Shown piece after piece: positions 6,143 through 7,705 of a stretch of 7,705 nucleotides of DNA. The notes beneath the pieces are model-generated. The model saw only the letters and a program-made list of their open reading frames with translations. It did no database searches and was not told the DNA's origin. Source of the stretch: Ruminococcaceae bacterium UBA6857 (GTDB lineage Bacteria; Bacillota; Clostridia; Oscillospirales; Acutalibacteraceae); assembly GCA_002451715.1 (NCBI GenBank), contig DKDD01000209.1, positions 8,820 through 16,524 of the forward strand, read 5' to 3'. Position 1 is the stretch's first letter. Each line of letters begins with the position of its first letter. Made by a program: the position numbers and the translations under genes.

Positions 6143-6175
6143 ATAAACCAATATAAAAATAATATTACGGTTTAT
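6143..6175. repeat. Strong inverted repeat / hairpin
   Basis: ATAAACC (6143-6149) pairs with GGTTTAT (6169-6175), continuing as AATAT (6150-6154) with ATATT (6162-6166) across a 7-nt loop and a 2-nt bulge: 12 bp in all. It lies 25 bp after the stop of the 50-aa peptide on the minus strand. No T-run follows on either strand, so it is not a standard terminator; mRNA 3'-end protection or partial termination is possible. Confidence 0.5.
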
Positions 6176-6199
6176 CTTGCCTTTATAAAAATACTTAGC

Positions 6200-6352
6200 C
6201 TAAACTATACAGTACATGCTTATGAATACTGCCACCGCAACAATAAATGCCAAATCCTCTTGAAACCAACCGATAAAATAAGTCACTTTCGAAAAAATAT
6301 AAAGAATAACGACCGCAACAATCAATATAGTTTCTTTCTTTTTCTGTTCCAT
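6200..6352 (-). CDS. Small two-helix membrane peptide, 50 aa
   Basis: This short frame has a strong start. AAGGAG lies 5-6 nt before the ATG, and the product is a credible integral membrane peptide: charged MEQKKKET, helix 1 (about 8-30), a turn with QED (31-33) and helix 2 (about 34-50) ending in MYCIV. No known family was recognised. It is the first gene transcribed leftward from the intergenic region shared with the LytTR regulator. The predicted leftward promoter and LytTR-type repeats lie directly upstream, so it is a likely regulatory target. It lacks the features of an AgrD pheromone precursor (no amphipathic leader followed by a Cys-containing core and acidic tail). A toxin-like, bacteriocin-related or regulatory membrane peptide is conceivable. 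Confidence 0.7.
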   Translation of the reverse strand: MEQKKKETILIVAVVILYIFSKVTYFIGWFQEDLAFIVAVAVFISMYCIV

Positions 6353-6423
6353 TTGCTCTCCTTAATAATATATCAAAATCATCTTCAGAGAGAAATCACT
6401 GCTCTTATTCTCATTAAAATTTA

Positions 6424-6453
6424 ACTATAGACCAATCCGTTTTTCAAGGACAA
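6424..6453 (-). promoter_or_regulatory. Predicted weak, activator-dependent leftward promoter
   Basis: On the minus strand TTGTCC (6448-6453) and TATAGT (6424-6429) are 18 bp apart, about 70 bp before the ATG of the 50-aa peptide. The -35 is poor and abuts the direct repeats at 6457-6489, the layout expected of promoters switched on by LytTR-family regulators. Confidence 0.5.
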
Positions 6454-6456
6454 CTG

Positions 6457-6489
6457 CAGAACTGCACATTTTTCATACAAAACTGCACA
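6457..6489 (-). promoter_or_regulatory. LytTR-type direct-repeat operator
   Basis: Two near-identical boxes, CAGAACTGCACA (6457-6468) and CAAAACTGCACA (6478-6489), begin exactly 21 bp apart. Read on the minus strand each contains GCAGTTYTG, so two 9-bp boxes are separated by 12 bp. This is the geometry of AgrA, ComE and VirR sites, and the GTT core matches their consensus. A third partial copy (CAACTGCAG, 6451-6459) overlaps the leftward -35. Binding by the adjacent LytTR regulator is inferred. Orientation points to the leftward promoter; the distance to the rightward -35 is 19 bp. Confidence 0.65.
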
Positions 6490-6508
6490 AAAACACAGCC
6501 TTTCAAGT

Positions 6509-6538
6509 TTGACCGTGATATCTTCCATATGTTATAAT
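6509..6538 (+). promoter_or_regulatory. Sigma-A promoter of the two-component operon
   Basis: TTGACC (6509-6514) and consensus TATAAT (6533-6538) are 18 bp apart, with TGT before the -10 (extended -10). The predicted start is only about 20 nt from the GTG start codon of the regulator, giving a very short leader. Confidence 0.7.
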
Positions 6539-6564
6539 ATAAAAAAACAAAAGAAGGTGTTCTG

Positions 6565-7263
6565 GTGAAAATTGCAATATGTGATGACAATCGCACCTAT
6601 GTTGACGAAATCAAACGAATAACAGAAGAATTTCTTTGCACCCAAGTTTCCGATTTTGAAATAGACTCGTATTATGATAGCCAAGAAATTTATGAAAGCA
6701 ATTCGGTTTATGATATGGCATTTCTTGATATTGAAATGCCGGGATATTCCGGAATCGAGGTTGCCAAAAAGCTTCAAAGCTTAAATTCACACATCATCAT
6801 TTTTATAATAACTTCATACAACAAGTACCTTGACGACGCAATGGATCTGAACGTTTTCAGATATATTCAAAAGCCGCTTGACCCGCAAAGAATAAAGTCC
6901 GGTCTTGAGCGTGCATTAAAGTGTATTGACAATACGGTAATCACTTTCTTTTTGAAGCAAGGCAATTCATCAAAAAGCGTAACTTCAAACGATATCATAT
7001 ACATAGAAACTGTAGGTCGCTCAATAAAAGTCGTAACCACCGACAATGAATATCTTTCCGACAGCAAGATGGACTTTTGGAAAAGTAAACTTGTTGCCTC
7101 CTTCTTTTATAGGGTTCACAAAAGCTTCATAGTGAATATGAACTATATCACCGATTATCAGCGTGACACTGTTATACTTTCAAAAAAGTATAAGGTTCCG
7201 ATTTCATATCGCAAACAAGCCGAATTTAAAAAAGCCTTTTTGAGCTATATCGGAGGCAGATAA
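6565..7263 (+). CDS. LytTR-family response regulator (AgrA/VirR/LytR type), 232 aa
   Basis: This cytoplasmic transcription regulator is activated by phosphorylation. The receiver domain (about 1-120) has the acidic pair D7/D8 (ICDDN), phospho-acceptor D55 in FLDIEMPG, T83/S84 at the switch position and K103 in YIQKPLD. The C-terminal LytTR DNA-binding domain (about 130-230) shows the typical IIYIET..RSIKVVTTDNEYL strands, then FYRVHKSFIVNMNYI and the KVPISYRK strand near the end. Length is normal for the family. The start is a GTG with AGAAGG about 7 nt upstream; the next in-frame ATG would remove most of the receiver. The sensor kinase gene begins 2 nt after its stop. The divergent intergenic region carries repeats with LytTR-site geometry, so autoregulation and control of the leftward island are plausible. 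Confidence 0.95.
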   Translation: MKIAICDDNRTYVDEIKRITEEFLCTQVSDFEIDSYYDSQEIYESNSVYDMAFLDIEMPGYSGIEVAKKLQSLNSHIIIFIITSYNKYLDDAMDLNVFRYIQKPLDPQRIKSGLERALKCIDNTVITFFLKQGNSSKSVTSNDIIYIETVGRSIKVVTTDNEYLSDSKMDFWKSKLVASFFYRVHKSFIVNMNYITDYQRDTVILSKKYKVPISYRKQAEFKKAFLSYIGGR

Positions 7264-7265
7264 TT

Positions 7266-7705
7266 ATGAATGTCGCTTTAGCCGTCAGTCACATCATCGA
7301 ATATTCGATCTTGTTTATATTTTTCGACATGGTTTTCAGGTCCAAAAGAAAAACAGGTCAAATTTACTTTCTCGGTCTTGCCATGTATTCCGCAGTGTTT
7401 TTGCTATATTGGATGTTAGATTCAACCATTGTGAATATTATAGCCGGTACAGTTTGCAATTTTACCTTCGGAATGCTTTTTTATGAATGTCGAATTAAGG
7501 ACGCAATTTTCTCTTCACTGTTTCTTACCGTATCAATGACCGCTTCCGAATTTATAGTCATGGCAATATCTTATATCGTTAACGGAGATATAAACTCGTT
7601 TAAATCTTCTTTCAGATTACTCTGCCTGATGATTTTATTCAGCAGAACAATTTATTTAATTATTGTTTTTTCTGTCGGGCATTTGCTGCAAAACAACAAA
7701 ACCAA
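7266..7705 (+). CDS. Sensor histidine kinase, N-terminal membrane part (GHKL/AgrC type, cut by window edge)
   Basis: 146 residues are visible. About five hydrophobic segments (around 5-24, 32-51, 54-73, 80-105 and 116-141) with short polar loops form the polytopic sensor domain typical of AgrC/ComD/VirS-type kinases that partner LytTR regulators. The dimerisation and ATP-binding domains would lie beyond the edge, so the kinase assignment rests on topology and on its place 2 nt after the response regulator. The ATG has GGAGG about 9 nt upstream, inside the end of the regulator gene, indicating translational coupling. Such sensors often detect peptides. No agrB/agrD-like genes are seen in the window, so the ligand is unknown. 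Confidence 0.85.
   Translation, partial: MNVALAVSHIIEYSILFIFFDMVFRSKRKTGQIYFLGLAMYSAVFLLYWMLDSTIVNIIAGTVCNFTFGMLFYECRIKDAIFSSLFLTVSMTASEFIVMAISYIVNGDINSFKSSFRLLCLMILFSRTIYLIIVFSVGHLLQNNKT

Noticed and set aside
6200..6352. AgrD-type signalling peptide
   Set aside because: There is no amphipathic leader, Cys-containing core and acidic tail in the right order, and no AgrB-like protease in the window; the product is two plain membrane helices.
1..7705. tRNA, rRNA genes or CRISPR arrays
   Set aside because: No cloverleaf-like segment, rRNA signature or regularly spaced repeat series was seen on either strand.

Overview
The window looks like a stretch of a low-to-mid GC Firmicutes chromosome, most likely an anaerobic Clostridia (Oscillospiraceae-like). 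The reasons are AGGAGG-type ribosome binding sites, TTGACA/TATAAT-type promoters, a clostridial [2Fe-2S] ferredoxin plus [FeFe] hydrogenase pair, a DUF5412-like protein and a LytTR two-component system. The species cannot be named from the sequence.

Left part (1-3141, minus strand, higher GC). A thioredoxin-like [2Fe-2S] ferredoxin (1428-1670) is followed by a monomeric ferredoxin-fused [FeFe] hydrogenase of group B type (1-1343, C-terminus cut by the window edge). A promoter lies at 1771-1800. Upstream is a secreted protein of unknown function with a Pro/Ser/Glu linker (2093-3001). It has a strong promoter (3113-3141), a leader hairpin and a clear intrinsic terminator (2005-2053).

Middle part (3142-6352, minus strand, AT-rich). 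This is an accessory island of small, mostly membrane-anchored proteins: a 50-aa two-helix membrane peptide (6200-6352), a two-helix protein with an extracytoplasmic domain (5246-5878), a soluble acidic 107-aa protein (4780-5103), a DUF5412-like protein (4342-4698) and a single-helix protein (3664-4326). Between 5246 and 5103 lies a short relic that reads like an RHS/YD-repeat protein. This suggests the island is the eroded remainder of an RHS polymorphic-toxin locus with orphan immunity or cargo genes. Two palindromic elements (5970-6093 and 3474-3659) and a strong hairpin (6143-6175) punctuate it.

Right part (6421-7705, plus strand). A LytTR response regulator (6565-7263) and the start of its multi-membrane-span sensor kinase (7266 to the edge) are transcribed divergently from the island. 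The shared intergenic region carries two near-identical direct repeats spaced exactly 21 bp, the geometry of LytTR-domain binding sites. Their orientation points at a weak leftward promoter in front of the 50-aa peptide. The simplest model is that this two-component system switches on the leftward island and may also affect its own expression.
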